The notes beneath the pieces are model-generated. The model was not told where the DNA came from, did no database searches, and saw only the letters and a list, made by a program, of their open reading frames with translations. A DNA stretch of 64,000 nt. Origin: Ailanthus altissimus. Taxonomy: Eukaryota; Streptophyta; Magnoliopsida; Sapindales; Simaroubaceae. Shown piece by piece: positions 10,753 through 21,854 of the stretch (within the stretch, counting starts at the first letter, position 1; each line of letters opens with the position of its first letter). The translations under genes were made by a program, and so were the position numbers. The stretch covers positions 20,882,014 to 20,946,013 of the forward strand of contig OX327699.1 of assembly GCA_946807835.1 (NCBI GenBank). Direction: 5' to 3'.

Positions 10753-10857
10753 CCGAACCCCTATGAGCCTATGTTGTGTTTTGATTTTTTTTTTTTATTA
10801 AAAAGATTGAGTTAAAAAATCAAATTAGAATGACTTAATGTCGATTAAAATTAAATC

Positions 10858-11178
10858 GAACCCACTCCTACCAAAAAGCCGAACAAAAATACATTTTATT
10901 AAGATGAGAGAAAATATACATTTGAACTGCAAGAAATGACTTTTTAAGTTTTAACTAATTGAATTTCTTGTCCCTTGGATTAGATCATATGAGCAAAGTC
11001 ATTTTCGTCTAAGGTGGAAAAACATATTCGGAGTCAACTACCACACATATAATTGCCGCGTGACCTTCTACGTTATTGAATTAGCTTAATTATAATTGTA
11101 GATACGTACTATCTTTGACATATCAACACGTGGCCTTAACTTGATCCTTTCAATGTATTAGGATAAGACCTTGTATAT
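10858..11178 (+). promoter_or_regulatory. Promoter region of the CYP82 gene with W-box core and G-box
   Basis: Second copy of the block, ending just upstream of the ATG at 11202. A G-box core CACGTG is at 11127-11132 (also 10699-10704 in the first copy). AGTCAAC, the complement of the W-box core TTGAC, is kept in both copies. G-boxes bind bZIP/bHLH factors and W-boxes bind WRKY factors; both are common in defence genes. Function here is inferred from conservation between the two copies only. Confidence 0.5.
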
Positions 11179-12229
11179 TGCAAGTTCTACCTATTACAGC
11201 CATGGACGTTCTTCTTTTATTCTCAGCAACAGCTATTACCCGCTTTTTTGCTTTCTTATTGTTTATTTACTCTGTATTATGGATTTCAAGACGTCAGAGA
11301 ATCAGAAACTCAAGCAACAGGATAGCAATACCAGAACCCGGCGGTTCATGGCCTTTGATTGGTCACCTGCACCTGTTAAGAGGGCCAAAACCTGCACATA
11401 TCACCTTGGGCAAGATGGCTGACAAGTACGGTCCAATCTTCATGATCAAGATGGGTATTCATCGAACTCTGATTGTAAGTAACTGGGAGATTGCTAAAGA
11501 ATGCTTCACGACCAATGATAAAGCCTTCAGCAATCGCCCAAAAGCTCTAGCCCCGGAGATATTGGGATACGATTACGCGATGTTTGGCTTCAGCCCTTAT
11601 GGTCCTTACTGGCGCCATATCCGCAAGATAGCTACGCTGGAGATACTATCAAAGCACCGGCTCGAAATTCTCAAACATGCCCGAGAATCTGAGGTGAAGG
11701 CGGCCATTATCAAAGAATTATACGATCTATGGATGGAGCACAAAGACAGTTCAGATAAGGTTTTAATTGATATGAAGAGAAGGTTCAACGCACTAACCTT
11801 GAACGTGGTTACAAGAATGGTTGTGGGGAAAAGATTAGAGGGGGCTGCAACCGATCAAGAGAGTGACAGAGAGAATGATCGTTGTAGAAATGCAGTAAGG
11901 AGATTCTCCCAGTTGACAGGGTCTTTTGCAATTGCAGACGCAGTCCCCTTCCTGAGGTGGTTCGATTTAGATGGATGTGAGAAGGCCATGAAGAAGACAG
12001 CTAAAGAGCTTGACGAAATTCTTAAAGTCTGGTTAAAAGAGCATGAGCAGAAGAAAATTTCAGGCCAAGTGAAAGGCGAGCACGACTTCATGGACATGAT
12101 GATATCCGCTCTTGCTGATGCTGGAGAGCTTCCCAGTTATGATGCCGGTACGATCGCCAAAGCTACGTGCCTGGTATGCACATTTAACCGATTTAATTAA
12201 AGGGTGAAAGACATTAGACTCTAAAGTTT

Positions 12230-12840
12230 TCATCTATTTTATTGATAAAACGGATAAAATTAGTAAAAATACGATTGTATCCTCATTTAAAATTTAAAAT
12301 TTATTTATTTTAATATCAAAACAAATAAAATTAGTAAAAATATAATTATGTTCAAATAATTATAATAAAAAAAGGAATAAGATTAGTGAAAGTACAATTA
12401 TGTCTCATGTTAACTGAAAAAAATAATTATAATTTTCATCTAGTTTAATGATAAAACGGGCAAAACTTGTGAAAATATGAATATGCCTCTATTTTTATTA
12501 AAAAAATATTTAATTTATTTATATTTTATTGGTAAAATGGATAAAACTAATAAAAATATGATTATACATCTGTTTTGATTGAAAAAAAAAATAAATTCAA
12601 TTAAATACTAAAACGAGTAAAAATGATAAAAGTACGATTATGCTGAAGTAAGTATTTTTCTATTATAATAGTGAAATGGGTAAGATTGGTGAAAAATATA
12701 ATTATGTCATTGTTTTGACTAAAAAAAAGGGTTAAAATTCTAGTCAGCTAATGTCGACGCTGGCATCTGAGATGTTTAATGACAAAAATAAGTAAAAATT
12801 TGTGAAAATACAATTATGCTTTTGTTTTAAATTAAAAAAT
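12230..12840. repeat. Degenerate repeats in CYP82 intron (about 8 units)
   Basis: The phrase AAAATTAGTAAAAATACGAT with TATGTCTC-type continuation recurs near 12256, 12326, 12381, 12461, 12543, 12618, 12682 and 12791, spaced 55-110 bases. It is often followed by TTTTAATT and A-runs. A decayed AT-rich minisatellite is the simplest reading. Confidence 0.65.
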
Positions 12841-13159
12841 TAATTTTTGTCTAATTAACTTAAAAAAAGTTTAAATTCAATTAAATGTTAAGTATAAATT
12901 CAATTGACTTTGACCTCTAATCTTATGGTAAAAAGATATATACTTTAATCATCTAAGCAATTCCAATTTTATCTTTATATATGAATGATCAGATTTATTA
13001 ATATATTATCTTTAAAAATATATATTAATAATTTTAAAAATATAAGTTATTCTAACTTTATCCTTATGTATTGATTTACAAATTTATTAATATACTATCC
13101 TCAATAACGCAAGTTAATAATTTTAAAAACGTCATTAATAAGGATTAAACTATTGTTAC

Positions 13160-13466
13160 CAATATAACAAGTAAAAGTCTTTACTATAATAAATTTTGTT
13201 GAAATAATGTCAAATAAAAAATACAAAAATATGAAAAAGTAGAACCTTAACCACCTTCATGACATCATCCACCATCGCCACCACCAGTCATCAGTCAACA
13301 TTCTGATCGTCTCAGAAATGACTGGTTAACTGGTAACCAGCGGTGGCGGACGGTGGTATGAAGGTGGCCAGCGTTTTATTATTTTACATTTTTGTATTTT
13401 TTATTTTATTATTATTTTAATAAATTTATTATAGCACAATGATAAATACTTTTACTTATCATATGG
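13160..13466. mobile_element. Foldback (long inverted repeat) element in CYP82 intron
   Basis: The first about 130 bases are the imperfect reverse complement of the last about 130. Shared blocks include AAGTAAAAGT, CTATAATAAATTT, AATAAAAAATACAAAAAT and CCACCTTCAT followed by CCACC repeats. A loop of roughly 35 bases lies near 13300. This fits a MITE or foldback transposon; I could not define a target duplication with confidence. Confidence 0.72.
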
Positions 13467-13956
13467 ATGATCAAAGTTTAATTTTTATCAATAATAATTT
13501 TTTCTTTATTTTAAATTTGAGTTTAGACTAATTTTTTATTTTTACCATTTATCCAGTTAAAATTAACAAAAATTATTACCTAACAAAAATATAAATAAAA
13601 ATTTTAAAATATTAGAGGTTATATATCCCTTTCTTAAAACTTTAAAAATCCCTATATCCTTTTTTCTTAATTAAATCGCAAAAAGGCCATTTCGACTTAT
13701 CAGTACTCAATTGTATATCATAAAGTTTATACTAAATAGTGAATCCAAAAAAAAAATGAAGATGACCTGACATAAATACTCCATTCCGTAGTTCAATTGA
13801 ATAATATTGTTCTTCCATTTCCAATTTATCTCGGTGTTAATTCATTTTTACATCAATTTGATACAAAATTCGATAACAAATTAACAAGAACAGAGTATAT
13901 TGTATCAAAAAATTTCATGTAAACATTTCCCTGAAAGATGTTTAACCTATACTTGT

Positions 13957-14154
13957 TGTTAGCAATGTAAAGAGAATATATTTTACTGTGTAAAATAAAG
14001 CTGTACAATGGAGTCTTTATATAGGCTGTAACATTATTACATAATAGGAAAGTAACATACATAAAGAAATAATATTTTACATTAATAACATGTGTATATG
14101 GTAGGAGGGTATAAAGGAATTATTTCAGAATGATTCCAAAATTATTCCTTAATA
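13957..14154 (-). repeat. 3' LTR of family E (198 bp)
   Basis: On the plus strand it runs TGTTAGCAATG to CCTTAATA. Read along the element it starts TATTAAGG and ends TAACA, so the 5' terminus is TA instead of the usual TG. Confidence 0.85.
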
Positions 14155-14166
14155 CCCCCCTCAAAC

Positions 14167-17100
14167 TCAAGATGGCGCAGTAGAAGCAAGTTTGAGTTTG
14201 GAGACTAAAGCATGAAAACGGTGCGGAAGAAGAGATTTGGTAAAAATATCAGCAAGTTGCTCCTCAGATGAGATGGAGTGGAGTATGATAGTGCCTTGAG
14301 AAACGTGTTGCCGAACAAAGTGACAATTTGTTTCAATATGTTTAGTCCGCTCATAAAACACATCATTGTGGGCAATTTGGATAGCACTTTGATTGTCACA
14401 GTAAAGAGGTGTAGCTCCAGTATGAGAAATACCCATATCTTCAAGAAGCCAGCGAAGCCAGACCATTTCTTGGGTAGTATCTGCAAGAGCACGGTATTCA
14501 GCTTCAGTACTCGAGCGAGCAACAGCTGTCTGTTTCTTACTTTTTCACGAAAGAAGAGAATCACCCAAAAAAGACAAAATCCAGTAGTTGATCTATGAAA
14601 AATGAAGACCGTGAAAAAGTATACCTTTGAGATAACGTAAAATATGAAGAACTGCTGCATAATGAGAGGTACGAGGAGTGGCCATAAACTGACTCACAAC
14701 ATGAATAGCATGAGCAATGTCTGGGCGAGTAACTGTAAGGTAGACCAAACTACCAACCAATTGACAATAAAGGGTAGCATCACTTAGAAGAGTACCATCA
14801 GAGGATCGGAGTTTGACATTAGGCTCTAGAAGAGTGGAGGCAGTCTTACTGTCTGTCAACTCAACTTTAGCAAATAGATCGGATGTATATTTAGCTTGAG
14901 AAAGATAATAATACCCTGTAGAGTCGGATAGTACTTCAAGGCCAAGGAAATAACTAAGGTTGCCAAGATCTTTCATCTCAAAGTGTTGCTGAAGAAAGTT
15001 CTTGAGAGTAGAAATACCAAAAAGACCATTGCCTGTAATAATCATATCATCAACATAGATAAGTAGGAGAACACAACCTTGTGCTGTCTTACGGACAAAA
15101 AAAGCTTAGTCATAGGGATTAAACTGAAAACCATGCTGAAGAATAGTCCCACTAAACTTTGTAAACCATGCACGAGGAGCTTGTTTAAGACCATACAGAG
15201 TACGATGAAGTTTACAGACTTTTCCTGGAGGATGTGGATAACCGGGAGGAGGCTTCATATATACTTATTCAGTGAGATCACCATTGAGGAAAGCATTTTT
15301 GACATCCATCTGAAATAATGTCCAACCACGAACTGCAGCAACAGCTAATAAACTTCGAACATAAGTAAGTCTAGCAACTGAGGCAAAAGTTTCTTCATAA
15401 TCTATTCCATATTCTTGGGTAAAGCCTTTGGCAACCAGACGGGCTTTATAATGCTCAATAGATCCATCAGATTTGGTCTTGATCTTGTACACCCATTTGC
15501 ATCCAATGACAGTTTTATTAGAAGAAAGAGGAACAAAATCCCAAGTATGCGACTTCTCAAGGGCCTGCAATTCTTCTGTCATTACTTGCTGCCAAATAAG
15601 ATTAGAACTAGCCTCGGAATATGATTAAGGCTCATATAAAGAAAGGGTAGTAGAGAAACAGTGATAATCACGAAGTTTAACAGGAAGTTCTCTTACCCGA
15701 GATGAACGACGAAGAGAGGGTATAGAGGAGGCCTCAGGGATGTTGAGAGCAGATCCTTCAGACAAGGTAGGAGGCTCAGAAGCAGGCGTCGTTTCAGCAG
15801 ATTCACCTGTATGAAACTCAGAAGAAATATCTGTAGGTAAAGTATCGGGAAAAAGATCAACAGAATTATCTATAAAAAATTATGACATAGGAGGAGACAC
15901 AGATTTAAAGTTAGATACAGAGAAAAATATTGTATGCTCGAGAAAGACTACATGACGAGAAACACGAAGACGGTTAGATATAGGATCCCAACACCTATAA
16001 CCTTTATGTTCTATCCCGTATCCCAAGAAGCAACATAATCGAGTACGTGGCTCGAGTTTAGTATGCTCATGTTTTTGAAGTAGAACAAAACAAACACAAC
16101 CAAATACTTTGAGGAGTTTGTAATTAGGTGGAGTTCCATAAAGGCGCTCATAAGGTGACTTGTTTTCTATAATAGGAGAACGAATACGATTAATGGTAAA
16201 GACAGCAATTAAAGCAGCTTCTCTCCAAAAACGTTCAGGACATGAGGAAGAGATAAGAAGAGCACGAGTAGTATCTAAAATGTGTCTGTGTTTACGTTCA
16301 GCTTTCCCATTTTGTTGAGATGTACCAGGACAAGACCTTTGACATATAGTACCGTGTTCCTGTAAAAGATTTAAAAAATTAGAATCTTTATACTCCATAG
16401 CATTATCAGTGCGGAAAACCTTAATAGGACACGAGAACTGAGTTTTAACCATCTGAGCAAAGTCTCGATAAATTTTAGTAAATTCAGATCGTTGTTTCAT
16501 AAGGAACAACCAAGTATACCGAGAATAGTCATCAACGAAGATCACAAAATATTTGGATCCTCCCATTGTAGGATTTGGAGAAGGACCCTATATATCAGAA
16601 TGTATAAGATCAAATGGAGCATGAGAGACAGTAGTACTATTATCAAAAGATAAGGCTGGTTGTTTAGCTAAAGGACATGTCAGGCAATCATCTTTATTAT
16701 TAGAAACAATACCTAAGTGACTACTGGATACTAGAGATCGGATGCGATTGATTGACGCATGACCCAAACGAGAATGCCAAAGATGTAACGAAGGTACCGA
16801 ATAGGTAGATGCTGCAGACGAAGGATATAGAGAGGATAAATCTAAAGAGATGAGTTCATACAGACGTCCAACCTTACGGCCTGTCCCAAGCGTCCGACTG
16901 GTCTTTGGATCCTGCACACAACAACAAGAAGCAGTAAACAAGACATTAAGACCAAGTTCGCATAATTGACCAATAGACAAGATATTTAAGGTAATTTAAG
17001 GTAAGGTTAGGAATAAAAAAGGTGTCAGATATAGAAAGATTAGAGCAAGACACGTGACCAACATAGTTAACTTTCATGAGAGAACCATTAGCAGTTTGAA

Positions 17101-17401
17101 TAGATGGTAAATAGAAATTAAGAGTTTTAGAAGAGAAAATGGTAGGATCATAAGTCATGTGATTACAACATGCAGAGTCAAAATACCAAGAAGAATTACC
17201 TGAAATATTGGAAGAAGCAGAAATTAAGGGTTTACCAGAAAAGAGGAGTAGACGGAGTAAAGATTCAAGGTTAAGGGAACGATCCACACTATCCTGTGCA
17301 GTAGTAACAGCAGCTCCTATAAAAGTCGCACCTTGAGATGTTCCAGATATGTGGCATGGCTGAAGTAGAGTAAAACCGGCAGAAGTACTACATTTATCCA
17401 T
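14167..17401 (-). pseudogene. Copia pol of family E with scattered stops
   Basis: Reading down the minus strand: protease region 17401-16990 with FDSACCNHMT (the usual DSG is DSA); GAG-pre-integrase 16980-16588 (LWHSRLGHAS); integrase core 16566-15880 (VDDYSRYTW, FRTDNAMEY, FGCVCFVLL); reverse transcriptase 15582-14593 ([20 protein letters not shown], the catalytic LLIYVDDM, SYFLGLEV); RNase H 14500-14167 (YCDNQSAIQIA, KHIE, ADIFTKSL). Stops break it near 16585, 15265 and 15105, and there is a frameshift before RNase H. Gag is not present upstream. The domain order protease-integrase-RT-RNase H is that of Ty1/copia. Confidence 0.9.
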
Positions 17402-17404
17402 AAA

Positions 17405-17665
17405 TTTCGCTTTTTTTTTTTAATACTAAACTTGTATTAATTATAAGTAAACCCCCCGACTTTTAATAATTACAAACAACCCCTTAAAATATAATAATTA
17501 CAAAATAACCCCTAATTTTTAAAAAATTATAAAATGACCCCCTTAAAATACTATAATTACAAAATTGACCCAAAACTTTCAAAAATTACAAAAAAAGACC
17601 CAAAATAATAGAAAATTACAATCTAACCTGGAAATACTGAAAAGTTTGCAAATAGGCCCTTAACA
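17405..17665 (-). repeat. A-rich degenerate tandem repeats in family E leader
   Basis: Units of about 30-37 bases of the type AAAATTACAAAATGACCC repeat some seven times. This is the spot where gag should be. Confidence 0.7.
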
Positions 17666-17679
17666 AAAATCAATAAACT

Positions 17680-18050
17680 TCAGAGGCCGCATCCGGCTTG
17701 TTCCGACCTCCGATTGTGGTAAACTCGGTGGCGTTTGAACGGCTGATGACTGAGGAGTATTTTGGTCTGGGCGGTGTCGGTCACGCCGCCGTATAACGGC
17801 TGGGATCTGAAGTGAAAGTAATCGGTGGCAGCGAAGTTTCGGTGGCGCGTCTGGCGATTTTCGATCTCAAATTGGCGCATCGGCGGCGGCACTGAACGGC
17901 CGGTGATGGGGGATTCGTTTGGTATGGGCGGTGTCGGTCACGGCACCGTAAAATGGCCGGGATCTGAAGTAACAGTGGGCGGCGGCAGTGGCTTTCTGGC
18001 GGCGCGTCCGGCGGTTTCCGACCTCGGATCGGCGTGTCGTCGACGGTGTT
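17680..18050 (-). repeat. GC-rich 157-bp tandem repeat in family E leader (about 2.4 units)
   Basis: Unit 1 (17737-17893) and unit 2 (17894-18050) share GGGCGGTGTCGGTCACG, GGGATCTGAAGT and a CCGACCTC-type end. A partial unit precedes them at 17680-17736. The block is strikingly GC- and CpG-rich for this locus. Both strands are open over short stretches, but I recognise no protein. Confidence 0.82.
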
Positions 18051-18213
18051 GAAACAGTCGGAGGATTCTGAGTAATTGGAGATGAGCGGTGTCTAAAACA
18101 GCAAGATTTCAAAATTTTCCGGCGACTTTTTGAAAATTTTCGATAGATTCCGTCAGATTTTGAAAAAATTCTGGCAAATCTCTAACTAAGCAAAATGACA
18201 ATGAAAAGACAAA

Positions 18214-18225
18214 ACTCTGATACCA
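18214..18225 (-). other. Primer binding site, family E
   Basis: Plus-strand ACTCTGATACCA is the complement of TGGTATCAGAGT, one base from the standard site and directly adjacent to the LTR. Confidence 0.88.
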
Positions 18226-18412
18226 TGTTAGAAATGTAAATATAATATATTTTACTGTATAAAATAAAGCTGTACAATGAAGTCTTTATATAGACTGTAA
18301 CCTTATTACATAATAAGAAAGTAACATATATAAAAAAATAATATTTTACATTAATAATATGTATATATGGTAGGAAGGTATAAAAGAATTATTTCAAAAT
18401 AATTCCTTAATA
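18226..18412 (-). repeat. 5' LTR of family E (187 bp)
   Basis: It matches 13957-14154 along its full length apart from an 11-base gap near the outer end. Confidence 0.85.
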
Positions 18413-20289
18413 CTTATTTTGACTCGGTCTAAATTTTCGAACCATCTATAGTTGTGGGCTCTGGTTTTTCAGGCTATTATATTGGGAGGCACAGACACCA
18501 CAACAGTTACTTTGACATGGGCTCTTGCGCTACTACTCAACCACAGTGATGTCTTAAAGAAAGTCCAAGAGGAATTAGATATCCACGTCGGTAAAGAAAG
18601 GCTGGTGAATGAATCAGATATCAAGAACTTGGTTTATTTACAAGCTATCACAAAGGAAACTTTACGGTTATATCCTGCTGCCCCACTCTCTGTACCACAT
18701 GAATCCATAGAAGATTGCTTCGTAGGGTGATACCATGTGCCAGAAAGCACGCGCCTTTTAGTCAACCTTTCAAAAATTCATCGAGATCCTGAAGTGTGGA
18801 CAAATCCTAACCAGTTTCAACCCGAAAGATTTCTTACAAGCCATAAAGATATGGATGTTAGAGGTCAAAATTTTGAAATGATCCCCTTTGGCAGCGGAAG
18901 AAGAGTGTGCCCTGGAATCTCTTTTGCCCTTCAAGTTTTGCAACTTACACTCGCCAGTTTGCTGCATGGATTTGATTTTGCAACCCCTAGTGATGAAGAG
19001 GTAGACATGACTGAGGGAATGGGATTGACTAACCTTAAGGCCACCCCACTTCAGGTCCTTCTCACTCCACGGCTTCCTGCTCACTTATATGGATGAAGTG
19101 GCTACATATGTACTAAATTATATGAACCCGAGATACCCACCCCAAAATAAATAAATGTGTTGTTAGTAATCTGTTTTCTAAATTTAGAATGTTTGCAGAT
19201 TTGGTACGTGTTTGAGCATGTTTTTACAGAGATTGATGTAAGCTGAATAAACTTGATATTGTACTATCTTGGATTGATAATCTGCATTTCTAATGTTGTT
19301 GAAAAACCATTGGGATTTATTACGGCTCTTAAGTGTAGCATCTCTAAGAATTTGTTTTTTCCTTTAGACAAAAAAGAAGATAGAGAGAGAAAACTTGTTG
19401 AAAAATTAGTGATATTTGACCTGTAAAAAGCTGCCATATGAAGGATAAAATTCTTTGGCGTCTCCATAGTTAAAAGATTCAGCGTCTTCAAGTTTTCACG
19501 TTTCATAGGTCAAGTGATCAAGAAAAGCTAAGCCAGCTGCACCAGATCAACTTTTATGATCTACAGAGTACAGACTACATTGAATTTTATTTGAAAATAA
19601 ATGAGAATTGGATCTGCTACCATTGAATATTTAGCACTTCCATAAATCAATTATTATAATGTTTCTTTAGTGTTAATGTTCATTTAATTGATCGGAGTCA
19701 TATAAGATTGCATTGAACCAAGCGATACCTTCACAAACCGTTTTAATTTATGCATATAGCTTCATTCATTTATTTATTCATATTACCAAAGTGAGCTTCA
19801 AAAGAACAAAATTCAACTTCTTTGAACTTACTCGTGCAATAATTAGCGAATAATCTTCGTACCAGAAACAACTGGGTACACAATTAGACTATGAGTAAAC
19901 TTATTTAGACTTGGATAATTAATAAACGGCAGGATAACTTTGTAATCATAAACTCAAGTTTGTGCTCGACTCATTTATGAAATTGAAGAAGTTCAAACTC
20001 TTTCTATATTTCTTGTGTTGAGTTTGAAAGCATTCATTAGAGCTGGAGTTTAGACTTGATCAGTGTCAATATATAAATTCAAAAGTCGATTCCACATATC
20101 TTACTTCTGACCTTACTATAAAGAAATACGATCGAATAATTAGTCCTCTCTTACGGACGTCTTGTTTTTATTTGCACCTGAGAATTTTCTATCAAATAAT
20201 AAAACCTGAAACTTTATGTAACAATCAAGACATGGAATGCGTAGCCAGTATGATGCAAGGTATAAGACTATATATGTGACCCATTCCTT

Positions 20290-20640
20290 GACATATTGAA
20301 ATTATTAATTTTAGAGCCAAACCCTAATTTACGGCTAATTATCGGATCTGATCTAAGAATCAAGAGAAACCATATAACAGCAACAACAAGAATCAAAACA
20401 GAGGAGTTAATCTGGTTCTGCATGGCCTATATCCACGGCCAAACAAGAACTGCTGATTTCTCCAGTAGATCAAGGATTTACAGAAACACAATCCGGAGAT
20501 TACAAGGATTCACTAGAATAAAAAATCAATCACTTTGTTTTGAGGCTCCAGAGATAGCATAATTATCAGCCTGTGCAAATCGCCCAGGCCTGATATCTAA
20601 CTCTTCAAGTAACTGGAATAGGGTGAACAGAGTCTAACAA
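20290..20640 (-). repeat. Possible degraded copia LTR fragment
   Basis: On the minus strand it starts TGTTAGACTCTGTTC and later reads TTTGGCCGTGGATATAGGC followed by an AACCA-type block, resembling the 'CCGTGGACGTAGGC ... GAACCACGTA' signature of the other LTRs here. No second LTR, primer site or target duplication was found. Confidence 0.3.
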
Positions 20641-20994
20641 CATTACTGTCACGTTTCATCAGCTCATTGGCTCAAGTTGTTAACTTCATTCCACATTTAC
20701 AATATCGTTATTCACAACAATCATTCCATTTTTTGTAAAGCCATTATTCATCGAATTAAACTAAATGAACCCTTATTTTTTTTTTCTTTTTTAAAAAAAT
20801 TATTAAATAAAATATAAATTAAATCCCTAGCTAATATGGAACCTCAAACCTTTTATTTGAAGAAAAAAGAAAATTAGCTATCGAACCAAAAAGCATCCCG
20901 TTGGTAGCACCATATCATAAAAGCAGCCCTCTCTAACTAGGTCGAGGTTGGAGCCCTAATATATATTAATATAATTAATTTATTCTTTTAATTT

Positions 20995-21655
20995 TGTGAA
21001 AGTTTTATAGTTTAAGTGAGATGTGCTTAAAGTTGTATGTATTGCTCTCGATATTTTTAATAGTAAAGTTTGGGTAGATGTGTTTCAAAGCTATAGTGTT
21101 ACTAATGAAATAATCTTGATAATATGTTTTCAGTAGTGTAATTTAGGTGAAATATGTTTCAAAGTTGTATGTGTTTCTTTTAAAAAATTTCAAGCCTTAT
21201 AGTCTAAGTGGAATGTGTTTAAAATTGTATATGTTGCTCTCAATATATTCAGTAGTACAATTTGAGTGGAATGTATCTTAAAGGTATACGTGTTGTTTTA
21301 AAAAAAAATTTGACAATATGTTTTTAATAGTGCAGTCTAGGTGGAATGTGTCTTAAAATTGTATGTGTTGCTTTTTTAAAAAATCTCTATAATATGTTTT
21401 AGCAGTGCAGTTCGGATGCATATGTACTATTGTTCCTCAAAAAAATCTAGATAATATATTCCCAATAGTGCAATTCGTATGTGATTGTGTATGTTGTTTT
21501 TAAACAAAATTTTAATAATATATTTTTAATAGTACAATTAGATGAAAAGTACCTTAAGACTTGAACGAGATGCGCCTCAAAAGTATACGTATTATTTTAA
21601 AAAAAAATCTAATATTATATTTTCAATAATGCATTCTGAGTGGGATGTGTTAAAA
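20995..21655. repeat. Degenerate minisatellite, unit about 85 bp
   Basis: About eight units contain, in order, AATATGTTTT, TAGTGCAATT, GGTGGAATGTGT, TAAAATTGTATGTGTTG and an A-run. Units have drifted but the order is kept. Confidence 0.72.
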
Positions 21656-21854
21656 ATAAATTAAAACACGGTTATTTATGAAAAAAATTTCTTGATGTTA
21701 AAGTGATGTTATTTTAAATTTATAATTTATATGCAGTGAAATCATTAACGATCAAGTATAACTAGCCAAGTGGTTAGTAAACATTAGTTGCCAAAAATGC
21801 CTTGAAGTTTATTTACTTATAAACTGATGTTACCCTCTCTTTGTCACTTCACAG

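Larger units (their letters stand above)
13957..18412 (-). mobile_element. Family E Ty1/copia element inserted in the CYP82 intron
   Basis: LTRs at 13957-14154 and 18226-18412 flank it, read on the minus strand, opposite to the host gene. Target duplication: CTTGT (13952-13956) and CTTAT (18413-18417), one mismatch. The primer site abuts the right LTR and a G-rich purine tract (complement of 14155-14165) abuts the left LTR. pol is nearly complete but has stops; gag is missing and replaced by repeats. LTRs differ at roughly one base in ten by eye, so the insertion is old. Confidence 0.9.
11202..19096 (+). pseudogene. CYP82: CYP82 cytochrome P450 gene, two exons, nonsense codon in exon 2
   Basis: Exon 1 is 11202-12173 (324 codons, donor CTG|GTATGC); exon 2 is 18473-19096 (acceptor TTTTTCAG). 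The phase matches and gives 531 positions, normal for CYP82. ATG 11202 is chosen because a hydrophobic anchor follows (about residues 3-28). Then come PEPGGSWPLIGHL (44-56), the C-helix WRHIR (137-141), GGTDTT (329-334), ETLR (386-389), PERF (441-444) and haem loop [10 protein letters not shown] with Cys 470. One TGA at 18728-18730 (position 410) stands where the family has Gly (one base from GGA), before PERF and the haem cysteine, so the product cannot bind haem. Everything else is intact, so the lesion is young, allelic, or a base error. The 6.3-kb intron holds repeats, a foldback element and a copia element. Confidence 0.85.
19097..21854. other. Spacer between CYP82 copies
   Basis: The 3' flank of the CYP82 gene (19780-20150) has a diverged second copy at 23870-24280. 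An LTR-like fragment lies at 20290-20640 and a minisatellite at 20995-21655. No supported gene. Confidence 0.55.

Noticed and set aside
11178..11201. Upstream start for the CYP82 protein
   Set aside because: It would begin at TTG; ATG 11202 directly precedes the membrane anchor.
17680..18112. Short open frames on both strands in the GC-rich repeat
   Set aside because: GC-rich tandem repeats stay open by composition; no protein motif, and open on both strands at once.
20296..20562. 88-codon frame
   Set aside because: No homology recognised; overlaps an LTR-like fragment on the other strand.
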